Assembly (NCBI RefSeq): GCF_019956415.1
Contig: NZ_JAHBDK010000021.1
Coordinates: 59,824 to 123,823, forward strand
Direction of reading: 5' to 3'
DNA length: 64,000 bases
Source: Pseudomonas sp. GL-B-19
GTDB taxonomy: Bacteria > Pseudomonadota > Gammaproteobacteria > Pseudomonadales > Pseudomonadaceae
This document shows, piece after piece, positions 50,056 through 58,114 of the stretch. The notes below the pieces were generated by a model. That model had not been told where the DNA came from. It worked only from the letters and a program-made list of their open reading frames with translations, and searched no databases. Position numbers and translations under genes: made by a program. The number at the start of each line of letters is the position of its first letter. The first letter of the stretch is position 1.

Positions 50056-50836
50056 ATACCTCCTGCTAATCGCTGCGTTACTCTGTGCAGGCGTCGCCAA
50101 TGCCGACAACAGCAAAGCCAGCACGCCTGTTGTGGTCGACAGTGACGGTTTCAAGGAACCGTTGAGCAAACTCAAATTCAACCCAGGGCTGGACCAGCGC
50201 GAGTTCGAACGCTCGACGCTCAACGCACTGGCCGTCTACGACCCGCTGGAAGAGTGGAACCGTCGGGTTTATCACTTCAATTACCGCTTCGATCAATGGG
50301 TGTTCCTGCCCGTGGTCGACGGCTATCGCTATATCACCCCAAGCTTCCTGCGCACCGGCGTCAGTAACTTCTTCAACAACCTCGGCGATGTGCCGAACCT
50401 TGTGAACAGCCTGTTGCAGTTCAAAGGCAAGCGCTCGATGGAAACCACTGCGCGCCTGCTGCTCAACACCACCATCGGCATCGCCGGCCTGTGGGACCCG
50501 GCCACCGCCATGGGCCTGCCGCGCCAGAACGAAGACTTCGGTCAAACCCTGGGTTTCTACGGTGTACCAGGCGGCGCCTACCTGATCTTGCCAATCCTCG
50601 GCCCTTCCAACATCCGCGACACAGGCGGACTGGCGGTCGATTTCACCGTAGAGTCGGCAATCAACTTCCTGAACGTTTCTGAAGTCAGCTCAAACCATCC
50701 TGAAGTCTGGATCCTGCGCGGCATCGACAAACGCAACCAGACCAACTTCCGTTATGGCCAGCTGAACTCCCCGTTCGAGTACGACAAAGTACGGTACGTG
50801 TACACCGAGGCGCGCAAGCTGCAGATCGCCGAGTAA
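50048..50836 (+). CDS. mlaA: Outer-membrane phospholipid-trafficking protein MlaA (VacJ)
   Basis: Component of the Mla system that removes misplaced phospholipids from the outer leaflet. The 262-residue protein has the family motifs DPLEEWNRRVYHFNYRFD, GVSNFFNNLGDVPNLVNSLLQ and the later DFGQTLGFYGVPGGAYLILPILGPS. The start is GTG at 50048, overlapping the hydrolase stop. The signal peptide (MAKYLLLIAALLCAGVANA) has no lipobox; the cleavage after ANA would be by signal peptidase I, unlike the classical lipoprotein form. It ends at a strong terminator. Confidence 0.93.
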   Translation: MAKYLLLIAALLCAGVANADNSKASTPVVVDSDGFKEPLSKLKFNPGLDQREFERSTLNALAVYDPLEEWNRRVYHFNYRFDQWVFLPVVDGYRYITPSFLRTGVSNFFNNLGDVPNLVNSLLQFKGKRSMETTARLLLNTTIGIAGLWDPATAMGLPRQNEDFGQTLGFYGVPGGAYLILPILGPSNIRDTGGLAVDFTVESAINFLNVSEVSSNHPEVWILRGIDKRNQTNFRYGQLNSPFEYDKVRYVYTEARKLQIAE

Positions 50837-50850
50837 ATCCGGCGGCAACG

Positions 50851-50886
50851 AAAAAGGCCATTCGATGGGAATCGAATGGCCTTTTT
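50851..50886 (+). terminator. Terminator after mlaA
   Basis: AAAAAGGCCATTCGAT pairs with ATCGAATGGCCTTTTT. Confidence 0.9.
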
Positions 50887-50912
50887 GTATTCCAGCCACA
50901 CCACAAATCCCC

Positions 50913-51001
50913 TGTGGGAGTGAGCCTGCTCGCGATAGCGATTTAACCGTCAACACAGATGCTACTGTTATGGACTCATCGCGAGCAGGCTCACTCCCAC
51001 A
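50913..51001. repeat. REP doublet (GAGCCTGCTCGCGAT subtype)
   Basis: Inverted copies at about 50913-50937 and 50977-51001, between mlaA and the convergent DUF808 gene. Confidence 0.88.
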
Positions 51002-51019
51002 TTGGGATAGTGGATAGCT

Positions 51020-51934
51020 TCAGCCTTTTATTGAGCCCCAGATTTTGCTGGCAACCAGCACACCCGCCAACACCACCGCACCCGCGACAATCCCCGCCAC
51101 TGCATTCAGCAACGTTGGCACGATAAACCCGGCACCGCCTGCCCCCGCGCTGACGCTTTCGATCCAGTGATGAATCGCCGGTACGCCATGAGTCAGGATC
51201 CCGCCGCCCACCAGGAACATCGCGGCAGTACCAATCACCGACAGACTTTTCATCAAGTACGGTGCCGCTCGCAGAATGACACCGCCGATGCTTTTGGCTA
51301 CCTGGCCCGGTTTTTGGGTCAACCACAAGCCGAGGTCGTCGAGTTTGACGATGCCCGCCACCAAACCATACACGCCGATGGTCATGACGATGGCAATGCC
51401 CGAGAGCACGATCACTTGCTGGGTCAGCGGGGCATCCGCCACGGTGCCGAGGGTGATGGCGATGATTTCTGCCGACAATATGAAATCGGTACGCACCGCG
51501 CCCTTGATCTTGTCCTTCTCAAAGGCCACCAGATCGACTGCTGGATCCGCCACCGCTTCAACCAGCTCGGCATGTTCGGCCTGGTCCTCAGCCTTGCTGT
51601 GCAGGAATTTGTGCGCGAGTTTTTCGAAACCTTCAAAGCACAGGTACGCGCCGCCGACCATCAATAGCGGGGTAACCAACCATGGAATGAACGCGCTGAT
51701 CGCCAATGCCGATGGCACCAGGATCAGTTTGTTGTAAAACGAGCCCTTGGCGACGGCCCAGACCACCGGAATTTCTCGCTCGGCCCGCACACCGCTGACC
51801 TGCTGGGCGTTGAGCGCCAGATCGTCGCCGAGCACGCCGGCGGTCTTCTTGGCGGCCAATTTGGTCATCAACGCCACATCGTCGAGCACCGCGGCGATGT
51901 CATCGATCAGCACCAGCAAACTGCTTCCTGCCAT
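51020..51934 (-). CDS. DUF808 (YedI-like) membrane protein
   Basis: A 304-residue membrane protein with the DUF808 N-terminal pattern: [43 protein letters not shown]. Several hydrophobic helices follow ([29 protein letters not shown], a middle pair and a Gly-rich C-terminal pair). It ends in a hydrophobic helix and a short basic tail ([10 protein letters not shown]). Function is unknown; the family is inner-membrane. It stands alone, convergent with mlaA. Confidence 0.85.
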   Translation of the reverse strand: MAGSSLLVLIDDIAAVLDDVALMTKLAAKKTAGVLGDDLALNAQQVSGVRAEREIPVVWAVAKGSFYNKLILVPSALAISAFIPWLVTPLLMVGGAYLCFEGFEKLAHKFLHSKAEDQAEHAELVEAVADPAVDLVAFEKDKIKGAVRTDFILSAEIIAITLGTVADAPLTQQVIVLSGIAIVMTIGVYGLVAGIVKLDDLGLWLTQKPGQVAKSIGGVILRAAPYLMKSLSVIGTAAMFLVGGGILTHGVPAIHHWIESVSAGAGGAGFIVPTLLNAVAGIVAGAVVLAGVLVASKIWGSIKG

Positions 51935-52029
51935 GAATCAGGTTTCCTTCTTGAATGAATGCCAAGCAGCATAGCGCGGCAGCACGCCACACGGGGCATT
52001 CTTGAGCGCCGCGCGAGGCCGGTGATACC

Positions 52030-52677
52030 ATGCGCAACCGCCAGAACAGGCAAGGAACCCCCTGGTTTATGAGCACTATCCGCGAGCGCAACAAAGAACT
52101 GATCCTGCGTGCCGCCAGTGAGGAATTTGCCGACAAGGGCTTCGCTGCGACCAAAACCAGTGACATCGCAGCCAAGGCGGGTTTGCCCAAGCCCAACGTC
52201 TACTACTACTTCAAATCCAAGGAAAACCTCTACCGCGAGGTCCTGGAAAGTATCATCGAGCCGATTCTGCAGGCCTCGACGCCGTTCAACGCCGACGGGG
52301 AGCCCAGCGAAGTGCTGAGCGGCTACATCCGCTCGAAAATCCGCATCTCTCGCGACCTGCCGTTCGCCTCCAAGGTGTTCGCCAGCGAAATCATGCACGG
52401 CGCCCCGCACTTGAGCCCTGACCTGGTAGAACAGCTCAACGGTCAGGCCAAACACAACATCGACTGCATCCAGACCTGGATCGACCGCGGCCAGATCGCC
52501 GCCATCGACCCCAACCACCTGATGTTCAGCATCTGGGCCGCGACCCAGACCTATGCCGACTTTGACTGGCAGATCACGGCCATTACCGGCAAAGCCAAGC
52601 TGGATGAGGTGGATTATGAGGCGGCGGCGCAGACGATTATTCGGTTGGTGTTGAAGGGGTGTGAGCCGGATCGGTAG
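52030..52677 (+). CDS. TetR-family transcriptional regulator (RutR-like C-terminal domain)
   Basis: A 215-residue DNA-binding protein. The N-terminal helix-turn-helix is plain: RNKELILRAASEEFADKGFAATKTSDIAAKAGLPKPNVYYYFKSKENLY. The C-terminal domain (VLSGYIRSKIRISRDLPFASKVFASEI and the later FSIWAATQTYADFDWQI) resembles the RutR/YcdC group of pyrimidine-responsive regulators, but ligand and targets are not evident. The start at 52030 or ATG 52069 is uncertain. Its own neighbours give no target. Confidence 0.85.
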   Translation: MRNRQNRQGTPWFMSTIRERNKELILRAASEEFADKGFAATKTSDIAAKAGLPKPNVYYYFKSKENLYREVLESIIEPILQASTPFNADGEPSEVLSGYIRSKIRISRDLPFASKVFASEIMHGAPHLSPDLVEQLNGQAKHNIDCIQTWIDRGQIAAIDPNHLMFSIWAATQTYADFDWQITAITGKAKLDEVDYEAAAQTIIRLVLKGCEPDR

Positions 52678-52691
52678 ATCGCAGCGCCTCC

Positions 52692-52785
52692 TTCGCGAGC
52701 AGGCTCACTCCCACAGGGTTTTGTGTTAAATGCAAATTTAGTGATCACTGAAGATCCACTGTGGGAGCCAGCCTGCTGGCGATGG
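52692..52785. repeat. REP doublet beside the RAYT gene (right arm of the GCCAGCCTGCTGGCGATGG type)
   Basis: The left arm 52692-52715 is of the common GCGAGCAGGCTCACTCC type and the right arm 52760-52785 is of the subtype TGTGGGAGCCAGCCTGCTGG, also found on the other side of the RAYT. Confidence 0.9.
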
Positions 52786-52803
52786 TGACAACTCGGTTTT
52801 AGA

Positions 52804-53262
52804 TCAAACCCAGATAGCATCCCATAGTGGATAGTCACCAAGCCGTTCTACCAACCCGGCCCGCAATGGGTTAGCCACAACATACCGAGCGACTTTTACC
52901 AAATCTTCCTCACAACGCAACGCTCGATCATGGAAACCCCGCTGCCAAAGACTGGTTGTACGGCCGGTGGACAGATTCACTGCTTTGGTACTCAGTGATT
53001 TAGTCCTTTGCATCAGCCCACCCAACGATCCTCGCTGCAATTCGATCAACCAATGAAAATGATCGGGCATGACCACCCAGGCCAACGAGTTTGCACAGCC
53101 TCGGTCCTGCGCGGCGCGAAATTGCGAGACGAGCAATCTGCCCAAGGTGAAATCCTTGAAAACAGGTGCTCGATCGAGTGTGTTTGTTGTAAAGAGATAG
53201 ATACGGTTCTGCTCGGCATAACGGCCGATGCGCAAGCGGTTTGAGGCGGGTAGATCAGGCAT
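52804..53262 (-). CDS. REP-associated tyrosine transposase (RAYT)
   Basis: A 152-residue Y1/HUH-family transposase-like protein. The metal-binding HUH motif is His68-Phe-His70 in MPDHFHWLIEL, and the catalytic tyrosine is Tyr127 in VARYVVANPLRAGL. It has the family pattern of a LFTTNTLDRAPVF start and WQRGFHDRALR core. RAYTs are single-copy, domesticated transposases proposed to move or maintain REP elements. It lies between REP doublets on both sides, and the arms nearest it share one subtype. ATG 53260-53262. Confidence 0.93.
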   Translation of the reverse strand: MPDLPASNRLRIGRYAEQNRIYLFTTNTLDRAPVFKDFTLGRLLVSQFRAAQDRGCANSLAWVVMPDHFHWLIELQRGSLGGLMQRTKSLSTKAVNLSTGRTTSLWQRGFHDRALRCEEDLVKVARYVVANPLRAGLVERLGDYPLWDAIWV

Positions 53263-53361
53263 TCCTTTGCCCCTTGCATGATTAATTCATGAAGAAGGCT
53301 AGACCTTTGGTTGGCCTAGGGCGAAGCGAACTTTTAGCTGGATGTGTCTGGTAGACCGCCA

Positions 53362-53440
53362 ATCGCCAGCAGGCTGGCTCCCACAGGGGATCTCTGACAC
53401 TCAGATAATCCACCTGTGGGAGCCAGCCTGCTGGCGATGG
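53362..53440. repeat. REP doublet on the other side of the RAYT gene
   Basis: Inverted copies 53362-53385 and 53415-53440 of the TGGGAGCCAGCCTGCTGGCG subtype; the same core as the right arm of the doublet at 52760-52785. I found this core nowhere else in the window. Confidence 0.92.
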
Positions 53441-53462
53441 CGGCAGATCAGTCACCCATCAA

Positions 53463-53903
53463 TCAAGCAGTAACCCCAGCATCCGCCGTCAGCCCCAGCG
53501 CCTCGATCGCATTGATCGCACACTGCTCATCGACATCCGATAGATCGCCGCTAATCCCCACCGCCCCTAGCACGTTGCCGTCCTGATCCCGAATCAGCAC
53601 ACCACCCGGTGCCGGCACCACACTGCCCTGCCCCAGACTGTTCAAGGCGGCAATAAAAGCCGGACGTTGCTGCGCATCCAGCGCCAGTAAACGTGAGCCT
53701 TTGCCTAGCGCGATTGCGCCCCAGGCTTTGCCGATGGCGACCTGCGGGCGGAGCAGACTGGCGCCGTCTTCGCGTTGCAGGGTGATCAAGTGCCCGCCGG
53801 CATCCAGTACCGCAATGGTTAATGGAGCCGCCGAGATTGCACGCCCTGCGGAGATGGCCTGGTTGATCAGGTTGACTGCAACTTTCAAGGTTAAAGCGCT
53901 CAT
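53463..53903 (-). CDS. GlcG/HbpS-family (DUF336) protein
   Basis: A 146-residue heme-binding-type protein of the GlcG/HbpS family (MSALTLKVAVNLINQAISAGRAI, IAVLDAGGHLITLQREDGAS and the C-terminal GAVGISGDLSDVDEQCA block). ATG 53901-53903 follows GAGG; the reading frame goes on upstream into the intergenic region but not convincingly. It is divergent from gcl, an arrangement that recalls the usual link of these genes with glycolate/glyoxylate use. The exact function is unknown. Confidence 0.85.
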   Translation of the reverse strand: MSALTLKVAVNLINQAISAGRAISAAPLTIAVLDAGGHLITLQREDGASLLRPQVAIGKAWGAIALGKGSRLLALDAQQRPAFIAALNSLGQGSVVPAPGGVLIRDQDGNVLGAVGISGDLSDVDEQCAINAIEALGLTADAGVTA

Positions 53904-53996
53904 GGTGCCGTCCTCATTTTGTTTTTCGGAAAGCCGTTGGACTGCGCCGTTGTGCCGCAGTCCGATGCAACAAATAGAACACAATGAGTTATTTTT

Positions 53997-54006
53997 TTGT
54001 ATACAA
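53997..54006. promoter_or_regulatory. Candidate regulator operator, copy 1 (TTGTATACAA)
   Basis: A perfect 10-bp palindrome TTGTATACAA in the glcG-gcl intergenic region. Its twin lies at 54135-54144. The inner GTATAC fits the short palindromes bound by GntR/FadR-family repressors; the identity of the regulator is inferred. Confidence 0.55.
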
Positions 54007-54134
54007 TAATTCTCGAAAAGCGCCATATGCGACGAAAAGCCACACAAGACAGGGCTTCAGACGAATGAAACAAGCGCTTGAGAAAATGGATTGACCTGCG
54101 CCGTCCGCCGTGAATACACTCTGCGCAAAGCCAC

Positions 54135-54144
54135 TTGTATACAA
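54135..54144. promoter_or_regulatory. Candidate regulator operator, copy 2 (TTGTATACAA)
   Basis: Second exact TTGTATACAA, centre about 138 bp from the first and 27-36 bp before the gcl ATG, close to where a promoter would lie. Confidence 0.6.
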
Positions 54145-54170
54145 TTACAAAACGTAAGAGGCACAAAACC

Positions 54171-55946
54171 ATGAGCAAAATGAGAGCAATCGAAGCCGCC
54201 GTTCTGGTGATGCGCCGTGAAGGGGTTGATACCGCTTTTGGCATCCCGGGCGCCGCGATCAACCCGCTGTACTCCGCCTTGCAGAAGGTCGGTGGCATCG
54301 ATCACGTCCTCGCTCGCCACGTTGAAGGCGCCTCGCACATGGCCGAGGGCTACACCCGCACCAAGGCCGGCAACATTGGCGTGTGCATTGGTACTTCCGG
54401 CCCTGCCGGTACGGACATGGTCACCGGGCTCTACAGCGCCTCGGCGGACTCGATCCCAATCCTCTGCATTACCGGCCAGGCCCCCCGCGCCCGTATGCAC
54501 AAGGAAGATTTCCAGGCCGTCGACATCACCACCATCGTCAAGCCAGTGACCAAGTGGGCAACCACCGTCATGGAACCGGGCCAGGTGCCTTACGCGTTCC
54601 AGAAAGCCTTCTACGAAATGCGCTCCGGCCGTCCAGGCCCGGTGCTGATCGACCTGCCGTTCGATGTGCAGATGGCGGAAATCGAATTCGACATTGATGC
54701 TTACCAACCGCTGCCGCTGGCCAAGCCCACGGCTAACCGCGTGCAAATCGAGAAGGCCCTGGCCATGCTCGATCAGGCTGAGCGTCCATTGCTGGTGGCC
54801 GGTGGCGGCATCATCAATGCCGACGCCAGCGACTTGCTGGTCGAGTTCGCCGAGCTGACCGGCATTCCAGTCATTCCGACCCTGATGGGCTGGGGCACGA
54901 TCCCGGACGATCACCCGCTGATGGTAGGCATGGTCGGTCTGCAAACCTCGCACCGCTACGGCAACGCGACGATGCTCAAATCCGACGTGGTGTTGGGCGT
55001 GGGTAACCGTTGGGCTAACCGCCACACCGGTTCGATCGACGTGTACACGGAAGGCCGCAAGTTCATTCACGTTGATATCGAACCGACCCAGATCGGCCGC
55101 GTGTTCAACCCGGACCTGGGCATCGTCTCCGACGCTGCTGCCGCGCTGACCGTGTTCATCGAAGTCGCTCGTGAATGGCAAGCCGCCGGCAAGCTGAAAA
55201 ACCGCAGTGCCTGGCTGCAAGACTGCCAGCAGCGCAAAGCCAGCCTGCACCGCAAGACTCACTTTGACAACGTGCCGGTCAAGCCGCAGCGCGTCTATGA
55301 AGAGATGAACCAGGTGTTCGGTAAAGACACCTGCTACGTCAGCACCATCGGTCTGTCGCAGATTGCCGGCGCGCAATTCCTGCACGTCTACAAACCGCGT
55401 CACTGGATCAACTGCGGTCAGGCAGGTCCCTTGGGCTGGACCATTCCGGCGGCACTGGGCGTGGTCAAGGCCGATCCGACCCGCAAGGTCGTGGCGCTGT
55501 CGGGCGACTATGATTTCCAGTTCATGATCGAAGAATTGGCAGTGGGCGCGCAGTTCAAACTGCCGTACATCCACGTTGTGGTAAACAATTCGTACCTGGG
55601 ATTGATTCGTCAGGCTCAGCGCGGTTTCGACATGGACTACTGCGTGCAACTGTCCTTCGACAACCTGAACGCTCCGGAACTCAACGGTTACGGTGTCGAT
55701 CACGTCGCGGTGGCCGAAGGTCTCGGCTGCAAGGCACTGCGTGTGTTTGAACCGGATCAGATTCAACCTGCCCTGCGCAAGGCTCAGGAACTGATCGAAG
55801 AGTTCAAGGTGCCGGTGATCGTCGAGATTATTCTGGAGCGCGTGACCAACATTTCCATGGGCACCGAGATCAACGCCATCAACGAATTCGAAGATCTGGC
55901 GCTGGTCGGCAACGACGCACCCACCGCGATTTCGTTGCTTGATTAA
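54171..55946 (+). CDS. gcl: Glyoxylate carboligase (tartronate semialdehyde synthase)
   Basis: Joins two glyoxylates into tartronate semialdehyde with release of CO2; a ThDP- and FAD-dependent enzyme of the acetolactate-synthase family. The 591 residues show the N-terminal segment [15 protein letters not shown], in which the usual family glutamate of the ThDP site is replaced by Val/Ala-type residues as in Gcl, then [17 protein letters not shown], the [10 protein letters not shown] block and the C-terminal ThDP motif [18 protein letters not shown]...[13 protein letters not shown] 54171 starts [20 protein letters not shown]. First gene of the gcl operon. Confidence 0.97.
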   Translation: MSKMRAIEAAVLVMRREGVDTAFGIPGAAINPLYSALQKVGGIDHVLARHVEGASHMAEGYTRTKAGNIGVCIGTSGPAGTDMVTGLYSASADSIPILCITGQAPRARMHKEDFQAVDITTIVKPVTKWATTVMEPGQVPYAFQKAFYEMRSGRPGPVLIDLPFDVQMAEIEFDIDAYQPLPLAKPTANRVQIEKALAMLDQAERPLLVAGGGIINADASDLLVEFAELTGIPVIPTLMGWGTIPDDHPLMVGMVGLQTSHRYGNATMLKSDVVLGVGNRWANRHTGSIDVYTEGRKFIHVDIEPTQIGRVFNPDLGIVSDAAAALTVFIEVAREWQAAGKLKNRSAWLQDCQQRKASLHRKTHFDNVPVKPQRVYEEMNQVFGKDTCYVSTIGLSQIAGAQFLHVYKPRHWINCGQAGPLGWTIPAALGVVKADPTRKVVALSGDYDFQFMIEELAVGAQFKLPYIHVVVNNSYLGLIRQAQRGFDMDYCVQLSFDNLNAPELNGYGVDHVAVAEGLGCKALRVFEPDQIQPALRKAQELIEEFKVPVIVEIILERVTNISMGTEINAINEFEDLALVGNDAPTAISLLD

Positions 55947-55957
55947 GATGACCTGAA

Positions 55958-56066
55958 ACCTGTAGCAGCTGTCGAGGCACGAGGCTGCGTTGCGTGTCCG
56001 CAGGACCGCCGTCGGGGGCCGCTTCGCAGCCCAACGCAGCCTCGTACCTCGGCAGCTGCTACAGGT
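55958..56066. repeat. Large palindrome of another repeat family between gcl and hyi
   Basis: Arms 55958-55992 and 56032-56066 are near-perfect reverse complements of about 35 bp (core GTAGCAGCTGTCGAGGC / GCTGCTACAGG). It is not related to the GAGCCTGCTCGCG or GGCTTGCCAGCG types. Confidence 0.88.
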
Positions 56067-56090
56067 ACCTATTTTTAACAGGAGACCACC

Positions 56091-56873
56091 ATGCCGCGTT
56101 TCGCAGCCAACCTGTCCATGCTGTTCACTGAGCAGGATTTTCTTGCCCGTTTCGAAGCGGCCGCCAAGGCCGGTTTCAGTGGTGTCGAGTACCTGTTCCC
56201 CTACGACTTCAGCTCCGCCGAAATCAAAGCCAAGCTCGATGCCAACGGTCTGACCCAAGTGCTGTTCAACCTGCCGGCCGGTGACTGGGCCAAGGGCGAA
56301 CGCGGTATCGCGTGCCTGCCGGACCGGGTTGAAGAGTTCCGCGCCGGTGTCGATCTGGCGATTGCTTACGCCCAAGTGCTGGGTAACACCCAGGTCAACT
56401 GCCTGGCCGGTATTCGTCCACAAGGCGTCGACGATGCCACCGTGGAAAAAACCTTCGTCGCCAACCTCAAGTACGCGGCCGACAAGCTGCAAGCGGCGGG
56501 CATCAAACTGGTGATGGAAGCGATCAACACCCGCGACATCCCGGGTTTCTACCTGAACAACACCGCACAAGCCCTGTCGATTCGCGAACAGGTCGGCAGC
56601 GCCAACCTGTTCCTGCAATACGACATCTACCACATGCAAATCATGGAAGGCGACCTGGCCCGCACCATGGCCGCGCACCTGGGCGAGATCAACCACATCC
56701 AGTTGGCCGACAACCCAGGGCGCAACGAACCGGGCACCGGTGAAATCAACTACCGCTTCCTGTTCGAACACCTGGACCGCATCGGTTATCAGGGGTGGGT
56801 GGGTTGCGAATACAAGCCGCTGACCACCACTGAAGCAGGCCTGGGCTGGATGAAAACCCACAACGCGATCTAA
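56091..56873 (+). CDS. hyi: Hydroxypyruvate isomerase
   Basis: Interconverts tartronate semialdehyde and hydroxypyruvate. The 260-residue TIM-barrel protein of the xylose-isomerase-like superfamily starts MPRFAANLSMLFTEQDFLARFEAA. Metal-site residues are in MEAINTRDIPGFYL, QYDIYHMQIMEGDLA and HIQLADNPGRNEPGTGEINY. It follows gcl in the usual order. ATG 56091 follows AGGAG. Confidence 0.95.
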   Translation: MPRFAANLSMLFTEQDFLARFEAAAKAGFSGVEYLFPYDFSSAEIKAKLDANGLTQVLFNLPAGDWAKGERGIACLPDRVEEFRAGVDLAIAYAQVLGNTQVNCLAGIRPQGVDDATVEKTFVANLKYAADKLQAAGIKLVMEAINTRDIPGFYLNNTAQALSIREQVGSANLFLQYDIYHMQIMEGDLARTMAAHLGEINHIQLADNPGRNEPGTGEINYRFLFEHLDRIGYQGWVGCEYKPLTTTEAGLGWMKTHNAI

Positions 56874-56883
56874 CACAGATCCC

Positions 56884-56974
56884 CGTAGGAGCTGGCTTGC
56901 CAGCGAATGCAATGTCACTGCCAATTAACGAGGCAGGAGGTGATGGCCTCTTCGCCGGCAAGCCGGCTCCTACA
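56884..56974. repeat. REP doublet between hyi and glxR
   Basis: Inverted arms 56884-56906 (GTAGGAGCTGGCTTGCC) and 56951-56974 (GGCAAGCCGGCTCCTAC) in the 156-bp gap. Confidence 0.88.
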
Positions 56975-57029
56975 AAAGCAGTGCTCCCCTATTTGCTTGA
57001 AGCAGCAATAAAAACAAGAGGAATTTGTC

Positions 57030-57920
57030 ATGGCTAAAATCGGATTTATCGGCACCGGCATCATGGGCCACCCAATGGCGTTGAACCTGCAGAAAGCCGG
57101 TCACAGCCTGTTCCTGTCGGCGCACCACGACCCCGCGCCTGCTGACCTGATTGCCGCTGGCGCTGTCGCCCTGGCCAACCCGAAAGAAGTCGCGCAAGAA
57201 GCCGAATTCATCATCGTCATGGTGCCGGATACCCCACAGGTCGATGACGTGCTGTTCCGCGCCGACGGCGTTGCGGCCGGTGTCGGCAAAGGCAAAATCG
57301 TCATCGACATGAGCTCGATCTCGCCCACTGCCACCAAAGCGTTTGCGGCCAGGATCAATGAAAAAGGCGCGCAGTACCTCGACGCGCCAGTGTCTGGCGG
57401 CGAAGTCGGTGCCAAGGCTGCGAGCCTGAGCATCATGGTCGGCGGCGATGCCGATGCCTTCGAACGCGCCCTGCCGCTGTTCCAGGCGATGGGCAAGAAC
57501 ATCACCCTGGTCGGTGGTAACGGCGACGGTCAAACCGCGAAAGTGGCGAACCAGATCATCGTTGCGCTGAACATCCAGGCGGTGGCCGAAGCCCTGCTGT
57601 TCGCCTCGAAAAACGGTGCCGATCCAGCCAAGGTGCGTGAAGCACTGATGGGCGGTTTCGCTTCGTCGAAGATCCTCGAAGTACACGGCGAGCGCATGAT
57701 TAAAGGCACCTTCGATCCGGGCTTCCGCATCAGCCTGCACCAGAAGGACCTGAACTTGGCCCTGCAAGGTGCCAAGGAACTGAACATCAACCTGCCGAAC
57801 ACCGCCAACACCCAGCAAGTGTTCAGCACCTGCGCGGCCATCGGTGGCAGCAACTGGGACCACTCGGCGCTGATCAAGGGCCTGGAACACATGGCGAATT
57901 TCTCGATTCGCGATAAATAA
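57030..57920 (+). CDS. glxR: Tartronate semialdehyde reductase (2-hydroxy-3-oxopropionate reductase)
   Basis: NAD(P)H-dependent reduction of tartronate semialdehyde to D-glycerate. The 296-residue beta-hydroxyacid dehydrogenase has the NAD(P) motif IGFIGTGIMGHPMALNL at the N-terminus, the DAPVSGGEVGAKAASLSIMVGG substrate loop, the catalytic-lysine region GQTAKVANQIIVALNIQAVAEAL, and the C-terminal DLNLALQGAKELNINLP. ATG 57030 follows GAGGAA. It is the third gene of the operon. Confidence 0.97.
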   Translation: MAKIGFIGTGIMGHPMALNLQKAGHSLFLSAHHDPAPADLIAAGAVALANPKEVAQEAEFIIVMVPDTPQVDDVLFRADGVAAGVGKGKIVIDMSSISPTATKAFAARINEKGAQYLDAPVSGGEVGAKAASLSIMVGGDADAFERALPLFQAMGKNITLVGGNGDGQTAKVANQIIVALNIQAVAEALLFASKNGADPAKVREALMGGFASSKILEVHGERMIKGTFDPGFRISLHQKDLNLALQGAKELNINLPNTANTQQVFSTCAAIGGSNWDHSALIKGLEHMANFSIRDK

Positions 57921-57932
57921 CGCCACACACCC

Positions 57933-58060
57933 TGTAGGAGCCGGCTTGCCGGCGATTGCCTAAACGCGGTCTGCCTGACACACCGAGGCGTCTGGATCGC
58001 TGGCAAGCCAGCTCCTACAAGGACGTGCGCCGATCTGTAGGAGCTGGCTTGCCAGCGATC
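57933..58060. repeat. Cluster of three REP units between glxR and ttuD
   Basis: Units at 57933-57957 (GCCGGCTTGCCGGCG type), 57996-58019 (inverted) and 58036-58060, all of the GTAGGAGCTGGCTTGCC class. It is the largest REP group in the operon and accounts for the open frame that precedes ttuD. Confidence 0.9.
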
Positions 58061-58114
58061 CAGGCGCCACGGATTCATTTTCAACCCCAAAAACAAGAAT
58101 TCCGGGAGCCCGCC

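Noticed and set aside
54057..56924. A 955-codon open frame antisense to gcl and hyi
   Set aside because: The plus-strand genes show clear family motifs and RBS; the antisense frame has no domain and is a compositional by-product.
57956..58114. N-terminal extension of TtuD through the REP cluster
   Set aside because: The extra 53 codons are REP sequence; the ATG at 58115 has an SD and the conserved start. Unlike cobB, there is no reason to think the REP is translated.
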